Shown here: piece after piece, positions 56,678-64,000 of the stretch | How positions within the stretch are numbered: position 1 is the first letter of the stretch | Layout of the letters: each line of letters starts with the position of its first letter | Source of the DNA: Dyadobacter sp. NIV53 | GTDB lineage: Bacteria > Bacteroidota > Bacteroidia > Cytophagales > Spirosomataceae | Direction of reading: 5' to 3' | Length of the DNA: 64,000 bases | NCBI RefSeq assembly: GCF_019711195.1 | Contig: NZ_CP081299.1 | Location: 5,614,501 to 5,678,500, forward strand | The notes under the pieces: model-generated | Database searches by the model: none | What the model was told of the DNA's origin: nothing | What the model saw: only the letters and a program-made list of their open reading frames with translations | Made by a program: the position numbers and the translations under genes

Positions 56678-57925
56678 CTACTTCACATAAATCGGCCTTG
56701 CAATTCCGTTCAGGTCATACACGATTTTTCCTCCCATAATCGTCATCTCGCATTCCAATTTTTGTTTTCCTTCCATTTTATATCCGGTTTTGTCATAAAA
56801 GCCGAAATTTCCGTTTCTCATCGAAAAGATGGCAACATCAGCAATAGCGTTTTCAGAAATATGTCCCAGGTTTTCTCTGTTAATGGTTTGAGCCGGTGTC
56901 CAGGTACTGGCTTTTATTACTGCTGGTAAATCCATTCCCATATTATAAAATTTGGACATAATACTCAGCATGTCTTTCATCGAGCCATTCATACTCCCTG
57001 TATGCAGGTCTGTACTGATCGTCGCAGGATAGAACCCGCTTTTCATTGCGGGTAGTGCCTGCGAATAATTAAAACTGGCACCACCGTAACCGACATCAAA
57101 TACGATTCCTTTTTTACGGGCTTCCAGTACAAATGGTTTTACTTTTTTGGTTGTTTCATCTACAATTGTTTCCCTTACATTGCCATCCAGCAAGGTGTAA
57201 GTATGCGTAAAAATATCACCGGGACGTAAGTGTTTCAGAAATAAATCAGCCAGTGGAAGTGGGGGAGTACTTCTTCCAAAATCGACCATTACCGGCATAT
57301 TTGCAAGCTTTCCGGCCTGTACAGCATGATCCACCGGCACCCAGTCATGACCGACAAAGTGGGCTACTTTGAAACCTACCACATCTTCTTTGTATTTAAG
57401 CGCTGCTTCGGCTGCCAGCGTTGGGTTCATGTCGCTGGTATCCTGCTCGTAATTGCCGCCACGCATCCCTTCACCCACAATATTCAGCAGGGAAAGAACA
57501 CGGGTTCTGGAATGAGAAATTACATTCTTCTTGAATTCGGGAAATGATTTGTAACCGGCGCCACCTGCATCAACAATCGTGGTTACACCTACGCGAAAAG
57601 TGAAGCCGTCAGGCGGCAACGCCACCAGTCCGTTACTGAGATAATGATCCGGTTCTGTTCCAAAAAATACATGTCCGTGTATATCAATCAGGCCCGGTGT
57701 TACATACATTCCTTTGGCATCAACAACCTGTGCAGCTTCTTTCGGATCAATATTTTTTGCTATTTTTTTAATTTTTCCATCAAAAATTCCAACATCCAGT
57801 ACTTCATTGATATTATTTCTGGGATCAATCACATGCCCGCCTTTAATCAGGATTGAATAAACCTGTCCTTGGGTAAAAAAAGCGTGAAGAAGAAGGATGA
57901 AAAATAGTATAAATCGTTTTTTCAT
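56678..57925 (-). CDS. Exported amidohydrolase/deacetylase, copy 2 (intact)
   Basis: The 415 residues have a signal peptide (MKKRFILFFILLLHAFFTQGQ). The metal-dependent amidohydrolase barrel has the HxH ligands H83/H85 in DIHGHVFFG, a likely carboxylated K186 in GFKVAHFVG, H241 in IFTHTYT and catalytic D306 in ISTDLHTGS. Cytosolic relatives are next to SelA/DgaE-like PLP enzymes in other bacteria (for example the Enterococcus EF0837-EF0839 region, from memory), as here, where such a gene lies 44 bases upstream. It is a paralogue of the broken copy at 43438-44711. It probably removes an N-acyl group; the substrate is unknown. Confidence 0.9.
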   Translation of the reverse strand: MKKRFILFFILLLHAFFTQGQVYSILIKGGHVIDPRNNINEVLDVGIFDGKIKKIAKNIDPKEAAQVVDAKGMYVTPGLIDIHGHVFFGTEPDHYLSNGLVALPPDGFTFRVGVTTIVDAGGAGYKSFPEFKKNVISHSRTRVLSLLNIVGEGMRGGNYEQDTSDMNPTLAAEAALKYKEDVVGFKVAHFVGHDWVPVDHAVQAGKLANMPVMVDFGRSTPPLPLADLFLKHLRPGDIFTHTYTLLDGNVRETIVDETTKKVKPFVLEARKKGIVFDVGYGGASFNYSQALPAMKSGFYPATISTDLHTGSMNGSMKDMLSIMSKFYNMGMDLPAVIKASTWTPAQTINRENLGHISENAIADVAIFSMRNGNFGFYDKTGYKMEGKQKLECEMTIMGGKIVYDLNGIARPIYVK

Positions 57926-57969
57926 AAAGGTTTAGGAATATGGTTTTCTCTCTGTAAATGAGATTTAGT

Positions 57970-59193
57970 TTAAACCACCGCTTTCAATAATTCTTCCTTT
58001 AATCTGGCTGCAACAATTTTTTCTTCTCCCGGTTTCAGCATCCAGGTTGTGATGGTCAGCGTGTTGTTTTCACCAGGCATGATTTCAATGGATGGATTGC
58101 CATTGCGTAGATTTTCCTGTAAAACTTTCACCACCAGACTTACTTTCGCCGCATCCCATGAAATTCTCAGTGTAGGTGTATGGTTGCCAAGTTCGGGAGC
58201 AAAAGTTTCTACGTTCACGCCACTGACACTTTTAGCCGCATTTCCTATAAGAGCCGTGCGGTCTTCCCACATTTTCCATTCTTTTTTATGGTCCATGTTG
58301 ACAAACTTTTCCAGTGCCACATACATCCCCAGAATTTCCTCTTTGTTAACTTTCATACCGCGTCCGATGGTTGAACCACGCGGAGGCATGCTTAATCTGG
58401 CAGCTTCAATAATGGATTTTTTACCCATCAATATTCCGGCACTTTGCGGCCCGCGCATTGCTTTTCCACCTGATACACACACAATATCAAAACCCATATC
58501 ATTGAATTTCCATAGGTTTTCTACCGGAGGCACGTCAGCCGCCATATCGATCATAGTAGGAATTGCGTGTTTTTTAGCGATTTCAACCCATTGTTCGTGT
58601 TTGATCAGCCCTTTATCCGACTGAATATGTAAAAACCATAAAAGCGCTGTTTTATCATTGATGGCTTTTTCTAATTCTTCAGCAGTCTCAACCTGAACGA
58701 TTTTACATCCTGTGTTGGTCAAAGCATGTGAATAACCAATATTGTGCCCTTTTTGGATGATTACTTCCGATTTCATTCCCGTTCCTTCCAGATGCGGCAG
58801 TGCTTCTACTTTCTGCTGGTCCATTCCGGTAAGTACGCCGGCTAATCCCAATGTCAGCGCAGAAAAACATCCGGCAGTAACCACAGCCGCTTCTGCATGA
58901 GTCATAACAGCGATTTTCTCACCCACTTTTGTCTGTACTTCATCCAGCATCATAAAATCTTTGGCGGCTCCCTGGATCGTTTCTACCACTTCGTCCTGCA
59001 TCAACGATCCTGTCATGGCCGTGTAGGTACCCGCAGCATTAATAAAAGTACGGATGCCCAGTTCTTTGGCAATATTCCTGACTGGTACCTTCGTGATTAT
59101 TGTTGCAGGGTTCAGGATATTTTCTCCTAAAAACCCGCCAATAAGCGGAAGACTGGAAAGGTGTTTGATAAGGTCTCGTCTATTTATCATCAT
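57970..59193 (-). CDS. SelA/DgaE-like PLP-dependent enzyme with twin-arginine-type signal
   Basis: This 407-residue fold-type I PLP enzyme resembles SelA and D-glucosaminate-6-phosphate ammonia-lyase (DgaE). The N-terminus MINRRDLIKHLSSLPLIGGF looks like a twin-arginine signal, suiting export of a folded, cofactor-loaded protein. Visible sites are the substrate loop FINAAGTYTAMTG, D216 in TMIDMAADVPP (pyridine partner) and the Schiff-base K244 in CVSGGKAMRGPQ. It lies 44 bases before the intact amidohydrolase gene. Its likely reaction is elimination of ammonia from a 2-amino sugar acid or amino acid, which would release an enamine/imine suited to RidA. The reaction is inferred. Confidence 0.87.
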   Translation of the reverse strand: MMINRRDLIKHLSSLPLIGGFLGENILNPATIITKVPVRNIAKELGIRTFINAAGTYTAMTGSLMQDEVVETIQGAAKDFMMLDEVQTKVGEKIAVMTHAEAAVVTAGCFSALTLGLAGVLTGMDQQKVEALPHLEGTGMKSEVIIQKGHNIGYSHALTNTGCKIVQVETAEELEKAINDKTALLWFLHIQSDKGLIKHEQWVEIAKKHAIPTMIDMAADVPPVENLWKFNDMGFDIVCVSGGKAMRGPQSAGILMGKKSIIEAARLSMPPRGSTIGRGMKVNKEEILGMYVALEKFVNMDHKKEWKMWEDRTALIGNAAKSVSGVNVETFAPELGNHTPTLRISWDAAKVSLVVKVLQENLRNGNPSIEIMPGENNTLTITTWMLKPGEEKIVAARLKEELLKAVV

Positions 59194-59539
59194 CGTTAAT
59201 TAAAGATCTGAGATTGGTATGTCCATTACTGTATTAGAAGGATGCAGGAAATGTTTGTCAATACTCTTTTTCGTAGATTTATTTTTGATACTTTTTTTGA
59301 TTTGATTTAACAAAGTTTGGCTTAATGAAGAATGGGATTATGTTTTCTTTGGTTTAGTATTTTCTTATTTACAAGTTAAAAGAGAAATAAGGCTATTGGT
59401 TTCTGAACGAATTACAAATATTTTAACCGCCTGAAACAGCAGTACACTTAACAGGTACAATTATTAAAATTCTGGTTACATTTATCCCAATTATTCGTCC
59501 TATAAAATACAGCACAGATAAACCCGATATTACCAACAA
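59194..59539. other. Divergent intergenic region
   Basis: These 346 AT-rich bases lie between the PLP-enzyme gene (minus) and the scramblase-like gene (plus). No protein-like frame, terminator or repeat was recognised. Promoters for both directions are expected here. Confidence 0.4.
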
Positions 59540-60130
59540 ATGGATTCTAAATTTTTTGCAGGAAACAGTTACTTCATTGACGAAAAAGTCAATTTTTTCA
59601 AGTTCGAAAATTGTTACCAGGTGTATAATGATTCCGGACAAAATATTGGATCAGTTAGACAAAAACTTTCCCTTGGACAAAAAGCGCTTAGGCTTTTATT
59701 GAACAAGGCAATGCTGCCGTTCCTGCTCGAAATAAAAAACGAGAATGAAGAACTGGAAGCATCGATCTCACGTGGCTGGACTTTCTTTATGTCAAAAATT
59801 AAAATTCATGACGCCCAGGGAAACCTGATTGGTACAGTCCAGCAAAAATTCAAGTTTTTTAAACCGGTTTTTAAAATATTCGATCAGTCGGAAACGATGA
59901 TTGCTGAAATTTCGGGTGATTGGACCGCATGGAATTTTAGGATCAAAAATCCTTCCGGTGCTGGTATTGGTGAGATTACAAAAAAGTGGGGTGGGGCTAT
60001 GAAAGAAGTATTTACCTCAGCCGATAAATACAATGTCAATATTGACAGCCATTATGCAAACCTGGAAAACAAAGTGGCAATTCTTGCCAGTGCAATTACC
60101 ATTGATATGGTGCTGAAAGAAAGTAAATAA
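59540..60130 (+). CDS. Phospholipid scramblase/LURP-one-like protein
   Basis: The 196 residues have the tubby-like beta-barrel pattern of the scramblase/LURP-one family: NVYNDSGQNIGSV-type short strands, LLEIKNENEELEASISRGWT, KIHDAQGNLIGTVQQKFKFF and YEVFDQSE-like FKIFDQSETMIAEISGDWTAW. There is no signal peptide. Its role in bacteria is unknown. It is the only plus-strand gene inside the catabolic island, so it is probably not part of it. Confidence 0.72.
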   Translation: MDSKFFAGNSYFIDEKVNFFKFENCYQVYNDSGQNIGSVRQKLSLGQKALRLLLNKAMLPFLLEIKNENEELEASISRGWTFFMSKIKIHDAQGNLIGTVQQKFKFFKPVFKIFDQSETMIAEISGDWTAWNFRIKNPSGAGIGEITKKWGGAMKEVFTSADKYNVNIDSHYANLENKVAILASAITIDMVLKESK

Positions 60131-60175
60131 GGCCTTGGGCTGACAGTCAATTATGTTTGAAAAGTAGGGCAAGGC

Positions 60176-60237
60176 ATCCGTGGCACGGCTGATTGATAGA
60201 GCTAATTCAAGCCTGGTATATCAGCCGTGCCACGGAT
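60176..60237. repeat. 18-bp perfect inverted repeat between convergent genes
   Basis: ATCCGTGGCACGGCTGAT (60176-60193) pairs exactly with its reverse complement at 60220-60237, with a 26-base spacer. It lies between the ends of the scramblase-like gene (plus) and the lactonase gene (minus). There is no T-tract; it could be a REP-type element or a factor-assisted terminator. Confidence 0.8.
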
Positions 60238-60310
60238 TACACACATAACCTTGCCTCAATTACAAATCGCGATGGGCGTTGTGAATCCATTATAAGGAAT
60301 AATTTTATAA

Positions 60311-61411
60311 TTACTTCAAAATTAAAATCTTCACACAAACCGGCGTCGGAATACTCATTTCTTTTCCTGTATAAGTCAGTTGTCCGGTTTCTTTGTTTCT
60401 CTTAAAAATCACTACATTATCATTGTCCCGGTTGGCTACAAAAAGCAGGTCGCCGCTTGCGTCCAGGTTGAAATTCCGCGGGTGTTTGCCATGTGTATCT
60501 GCGTGGCCGGCAATGGTTAATTTTCCTGTTTGCGTGTCAATGGCATAGATCGCAATACTTTCGTGACCGCGGTTTGATGCATATAAAAATTTTCCGTCAG
60601 GCGATATATGAATGTCGGCAGCAGAATTTTTTCCTTTAAAATCAGCAGGAAGCATACTTACACGTTCCAAAGGAACAAATGCTCCCGAATTTTTTACTAT
60701 TTGAAACGAATTCACGGAAGAGGAAAGCTCCCCGGCCGAATAGGCAAAGTTACCATCGGGTGTAATGGCCAGATGTCGTGGTCCATCACCGGCTTTTACT
60801 TCCACATACGGGACTGCTCCAGGTGTAAGTTTGCCCGTTTGCTGGTCAACCTGATAGATCATAATTTTATCTATTCCCAAATCTGATGCATAAACAAATT
60901 TGCCGTCAGCTGATGGAATCATGGAATGCATGTGCGGTTTTTGAGATGCAACACCTTTATCCTGAATCGTGTCCGCCAATGTACCAATACTGCCGTTTTT
61001 GTTGAGCAGGTAAACAGCCAGGTTACCGCTTCCATAATTAGACACATAAATGAATCTGCCTTTGGGATCCACGCTTACATGGCAGGAACCGTTTCCAAAT
61101 GCAGATTTCTCATTGATTGCCGAAAGTTTCCCGTTTGCCTGATCAATTTTATAAGCAGTTATAGTGCCTTTTCCTTCATTGGCAGAATAGAGATATTTTT
61201 TATTCGGGTGAAATTCAAGAAATGAAGGGCTGTTTTTATTGGCCAGAATCTGAACCTGTTTCGCTGCAAGATTTTCCCGGTCAAATTCATAAATATAAAT
61301 TCCTTCGCCTTTTTCGGAATAAGTCCCGACATAGATCATTTCTTTTAGTTTTTGGGCAAATGTGGCCATAGCAACGAATAAGAAACAGGTTAATAATGTA
61401 ATTTTTTTCAT
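60311..61411 (-). CDS. Secreted lactonase, 7-bladed propeller (6-phosphogluconolactonase/YbhE type)
   Basis: A signal peptide (MKKITLLTCFLFVAMATFAQ) precedes a 7-bladed beta-propeller. Repeated blade motifs are NKKYLYSANEGKGTITAYKI, PKGRFIYVSNYGSGNLAVY, DGKFVYASDLGIDKIMIY and DGKFLYASNRGHESIAIY. Cytosolic members open 6-phosphogluconolactone; an exported one cannot use the phosphorylated sugar from glycolytic pools and more likely opens an aldonolactone made by the PQQ-type dehydrogenases encoded in the same island. A family of carboxymuconate cyclases has the same fold, so this is not certain. Confidence 0.87.
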   Translation of the reverse strand: MKKITLLTCFLFVAMATFAQKLKEMIYVGTYSEKGEGIYIYEFDRENLAAKQVQILANKNSPSFLEFHPNKKYLYSANEGKGTITAYKIDQANGKLSAINEKSAFGNGSCHVSVDPKGRFIYVSNYGSGNLAVYLLNKNGSIGTLADTIQDKGVASQKPHMHSMIPSADGKFVYASDLGIDKIMIYQVDQQTGKLTPGAVPYVEVKAGDGPRHLAITPDGNFAYSAGELSSSVNSFQIVKNSGAFVPLERVSMLPADFKGKNSAADIHISPDGKFLYASNRGHESIAIYAIDTQTGKLTIAGHADTHGKHPRNFNLDASGDLLFVANRDNDNVVIFKRNKETGQLTYTGKEMSIPTPVCVKILILK

Positions 61412-61448
61412 GGATTCAATATTGGGTTTAGTTTAAAAAGAATGCCGG

Positions 61449-62199
61449 CTATTCGAAAATAAGCGTTCCAAACTTTTTTGAAATCATGAAAGCTTCCGTT
61501 CGTTTTTTGCCATGAATAATAGGCTGTTTCTGAGTCGTAATCAATGCGGTAAAAGTTGCCTTTCCATTTTGTGCCCGATTTCGGCGTGGCTTGCACAATC
61601 GGATTCATCAAGGCAAACGGGATAAAAAATTCAGCTTTCCAGCCTTCTACTGCTGCCATGCTTTTCTTTTGTCCGCCCTGTACGCTGGTTTCATGCTGTA
61701 CTTTGTTGCTGTCGTTATATATCCACGGTTTCCATCCCTGATTTCTTCCGTTAATGTTGGGTACCAATATGGGAAGTTCATAATTGAGCGGCGAAACTTC
61801 ATATTCGAGATAAATGGGAATGGTTGTATCCGGCCATAAAAAAACTTCAACCACATCCTCTTTAAATAACATACCATAATCTTCCATGATCGTCGATGTC
61901 AATCGTTTATCTGTGCAATCGAAAAGGAAATACACTCCATTATCGGAGTACAGGATTTTGACTTTGGTTGGAAACTGTTTGCCTGGCTGAGCCTGTTTGG
62001 GGCCATTTTGAACAGTAATGTCGAACCATTTTGTGGTTGCCCAGTTGGTTGCCGAGCCTTCGCCGTTTACTTTAAAATCTGTTGTCTTTTTTACAGTTAA
62101 AACAGAATCGGCTGCAACTGCGTTTGCTGATGCAAAATCAGCCTGGATAACTAAGAAAATTATGAGGAACAGTATGAACTTTTGAAGTATTGTTTTCAT
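61449..62199 (-). CDS. Exported carbohydrate-binding (CBM9-like) protein (frame broken near the end)
   Basis: A signal peptide (residues 1-26, ending ADFASA) is followed by a CBM9-like/DUF1083 beta-sandwich. It contains WATTKWFDITVQNGPKQA, ILYSDNGVYFLFDCTDKRL, DVVEVFLWPD and MAAVEGWKAEFFIPFALM. The family end FHDFKK-FGTLIFE is broken at an A6 run (plus-strand T6 at 61474-61479): the literal frame reads KKVWNAYFRIAG and runs into the next gene. With five A it reads KKFGTLIFE and stops at 61449. It probably binds a sugar. It lies 37 bases upstream of the lactonase. Confidence 0.8.
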
Positions 62200-62502
62200 T
62201 AATAATCGGTTAAATTAAGGATTTATAATAAAATCGGATGGGAATGAATTATTAGACATTTTAGTCATATCAGGCAATTTCATGAGGTTTTCAGGAATTA
62301 CCAAATTATACTTAAGGCGTAGTTTTAATAATAAATTGCCAAATTTTATCCAACGTAAAATGGTGATAATGTATAGGGTATTTGTTCTACAATTTATCAG
62401 GAATTATTGTATCATATCGTGCGGCACAAGGAAATATTTATTGGAACGATTCTTTAAATAACTTCCAAAAAATTAACAGACCATCTTTTAAATAACAATA
62501 TT
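62200..62502. other. Intergenic region without recognised features
   Basis: About 300 AT-rich bases lie between the CBM9-like gene (minus) and the acidic small protein (plus). No frame, stem-loop or promoter consensus was recognised. Confidence 0.4.
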
Positions 62503-62781
62503 ATGATACGCGAAAGAGGAGAACCAGCAATTGCAGATACAAGCAAACCTATATTGGAAGCACCGGTTGTTCCGGATTTTCCGTCAAATCCGGAAGTGCC
62601 AAAGGAATCATTAGAAGATCCCGATGTACTTGCAGCTACAAACCATACTTTGGATTACAGTAATAATGCAGAGGAAGAAATTTTAGATATTGATGATGAC
62701 GAGGACGATGTGCGGGTAGATAATGGTGGAATCCTTGATTCAGAAGATGATTTTGACGATGAGGACGATGACACAGTATAG
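62503..62781 (+). CDS. Small acidic hypothetical protein
   Basis: The 92 residues are strongly acidic, with the C-terminal third made largely of Asp and Glu (EEEILDIDDDEDDVRVDNG, DSEDDFDDEDDD). The N-terminal part is Pro-rich (SKPILEAPVVPDFPSNPEVP). There is no signal peptide. It is probably disordered. I recognise no family; small acidic proteins of this type recur in Bacteroidota. A terminator-like stem-loop follows about 60 bases later. Confidence 0.5.
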   Translation: MIRERGEPAIADTSKPILEAPVVPDFPSNPEVPKESLEDPDVLAATNHTLDYSNNAEEEILDIDDDEDDVRVDNGGILDSEDDFDDEDDDTV

Positions 62782-62842
62782 TCATTTTTCAGTTAATTAA
62801 AATGGCAAATTCCCTTGGGATAGGCTGAGAGATATAGCATAT

Positions 62843-62866
62843 TCCCGGTTGCGCAAGCGGCCGGGA
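62843..62866 (+). terminator. Probable intrinsic terminator
   Basis: TCCCGGTTGC and GCGGCCGGGA form a stem with two G-T pairs around the short loop GCAA, followed by TTTTTGTTG. It follows the small acidic gene and faces the TetX-like gene on the other strand. Confidence 0.65.
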
Positions 62867-62960
62867 TTTTTGTTGTGGAAATATTCAGATACTGACATTT
62901 TTAGTTATTATGACCCTTCACCTTGTCAGTAAAATTTAAGAATAATCGCTGATTTCAATG

Positions 62961-64000
62961 TCAGGCAAATCTCTTTGCGAAAGAAAAGTTGGAATGAAAC
63001 ATTTCGATTTCATTTTTGCTTGTTTCAAGTTGCGCTTCTTTTGCATAAACAAACATTTGCTGTTCATAGTCATTGATAGCAGCTTTCATGGTATCAAACT
63101 TTTCGTCAGTAAGGTTATCAGATAAAATTAATGCATCCAGCAATCCGATGTTTACACCCTGGCCGGCAAATGGCGGCATAATATGCGCGGCATCACCAAT
63201 AAGCGTTACAGGCAAAGGACGATTAGTTTTCCAGGGGTTGTCCACAGGTATTTTCCTTGTAGGCCACAGAATGAAGGAAGAAGTTGCACGGAATAATTCC
63301 TTGAAACGTTGGTCCCAATCTGAGAATCTGTTTAAAAGAAATGTGATGATGCTATCTGTGTCCTGAAAGTTTAATCTGTTTTCGTTATCCCAGCCTTCCG
63401 GTTTTTTGAACGTTACCCCATAACTTAGTAAGCTGCCATTCTTTGGGTTTGCAACCAATAAATTGCCTTCGCTTGCGGTCATCAATATGTTATCGTCACA
63501 AAATTGGAAAAACTCCGGACATGTTAATTCCGGCTGATGAATTTCACCCTGAATGATGAGCGTTCCCGTATATTCGATTTCTGCATCTGTGACATATTTC
63601 CTTGCCCTGGACATTCCGCCATTAGCACCGATAACGATATCTGCCGTGGCAGTCGCATCATTATCAAAATGTAAAAGCCATTTTCCGTTGTGTTCTTCCA
63701 GGTCAATACATTTACTGTTCCAGACAACTGTATCGCTTTTCAAACTATCAAGCAGCATTTTTCTTAAATCGTTTCTGTTGATCTCAGGATTGTCGTATAT
63801 ATCTTCGGATGTTGGTTTTTTGGTGAACAGCACTTTGCCCTGTTCGTCAGTCACGGTTCTTCCCATAGGTATGGATAATTCATAGTAACGTTCCAGCAAA
63901 CCAGCTTTTTTCATCGCAAGTTGTCCTGAACCTTTATGCAGGTCGAGCGGGCCACCCGATATTCTTGTTAGTGCATCTTTATCTCTTTCGTAAAGGGTTA
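62961..64000 (-). CDS. TetX-like FAD-dependent monooxygenase (runs off the right edge)
   Basis: The visible 346 residues belong to the flavin monooxygenase class that includes Tet(X). Before the internal ATG at 63914 the frame is open to the edge, reading YERDKDALTRISGGPLDLHK, so the N-terminal FAD loop lies outside. Visible landmarks are RISGGPLDLHKGSGQLAMKK, the DNPEINRNDLRKMLL segment and the second FAD motif PVTLIGDAAHIMPPFAGQGV. Many stretches follow Tet(X) closely (QGEIHQPELTCPEFFQ, SDWDQRFKELF), but it differs at many sites. Whether it modifies tetracyclines is unknown. Confidence 0.85.
   Translation of the reverse strand, partial: TLYERDKDALTRISGGPLDLHKGSGQLAMKKAGLLERYYELSIPMGRTVTDEQGKVLFTKKPTSEDIYDNPEINRNDLRKMLLDSLKSDTVVWNSKCIDLEEHNGKWLLHFDNDATATADIVIGANGGMSRARKYVTDAEIEYTGTLIIQGEIHQPELTCPEFFQFCDDNILMTASEGNLLVANPKNGSLLSYGVTFKKPEGWDNENRLNFQDTDSIITFLLNRFSDWDQRFKELFRATSSFILWPTRKIPVDNPWKTNRPLPVTLIGDAAHIMPPFAGQGVNIGLLDALILSDNLTDEKFDTMKAAINDYEQQMFVYAKEAQLETSKNEIEMFHSNFSFAKRFA

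Noticed and set aside
62805..62870. GGCTGAGAG-like sequence suggesting a TPP riboswitch
   Set aside because: Only the short CTGAGA block is present; the rest of the thi-box is missing, and the following stem-loop fits a simple terminator.
1..64000. CRISPR arrays, tRNA/rRNA genes, insertion sequences and prophage genes
   Set aside because: None was recognised: no regularly spaced identical repeats, no transposase or integrase, and no tRNA cloverleaf noticed by eye. A tRNA scan would be needed to be sure.

Overview
The window looks like chromosomal DNA of an aerobic Cytophagales bacterium (phylum Bacteroidota), most like Dyadobacter/Spirosomataceae. The evidence is a SusC/SusD pair with an ECF sigma/FecR module, a type IX secretion (T9SS) cargo protein, BshA of bacillithiol synthesis, a GGGP-type UbiA prenyltransferase, a DUF4834 protein and candidate TAnnTTTG promoter boxes. 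The genus is an inference; no rRNA or other marker is present.

Layout. 0-6 kb: the start of a DMT transporter, purN, a DUF3108-like exported protein, a UbiA prenyltransferase, bshA, an NDH-2 oxidoreductase and a DUF4834 protein. 6-10 kb: an SLC45-type MFS transporter and a convergent pair of paralogous helix-turn-helix proteins. 10-16 kb: a TonB-dependent receptor with a sterol-desaturase-like enzyme, a small membrane protein and a beta-carbonic-anhydrase-like protein. 16-23 kb: an AraC regulator, a GNAT/nitronate monooxygenase/nitrilase operon and carB. 23-31 kb: a BamA-like outer-membrane protein, a thioredoxin-fold protein, nuoC, nuoB, an inserted barrel protein, nuoA and a TauE/SafE transporter. 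31-41 kb: a DUF4143 ATPase preceded by a perfect 58-bp palindrome, a MoeB/ThiF-rhodanese protein, and a large T9SS adhesin bracketed by a LuxR-type response regulator and a TPR sensor kinase. 41-62 kb: a large, mostly minus-strand catabolic island. Right edge: a TetX-like flavin monooxygenase running off the window.

The 41-62 kb island is the most interesting region. It has sigma factor, FecR, SusC and SusD for outer-membrane uptake. It also has two PQQ-type sugar dehydrogenases with cytochrome c partners, a secreted lactonase, two exported amidohydrolase/deacetylases, a twin-arginine-type SelA/DgaE-like PLP enzyme, a twin-arginine-type RidA and a secreted RraA-like protein. Nearly every enzyme carries an export signal. 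Together they would fit a periplasmic route of oxidation, lactone opening, deacylation, deamination with enamine/imine clean-up, and aldol cleavage, for example of an N-acylated amino sugar. The substrate is an inference.

Caveat on sequence quality: at least eight conserved genes, including nuoB, are broken by single-base indels, nearly all in homopolymer runs, and one more has an in-frame amber codon. This looks more like residual sequencing error than gene decay. These genes are given below with the extent they would have if the frame were restored.
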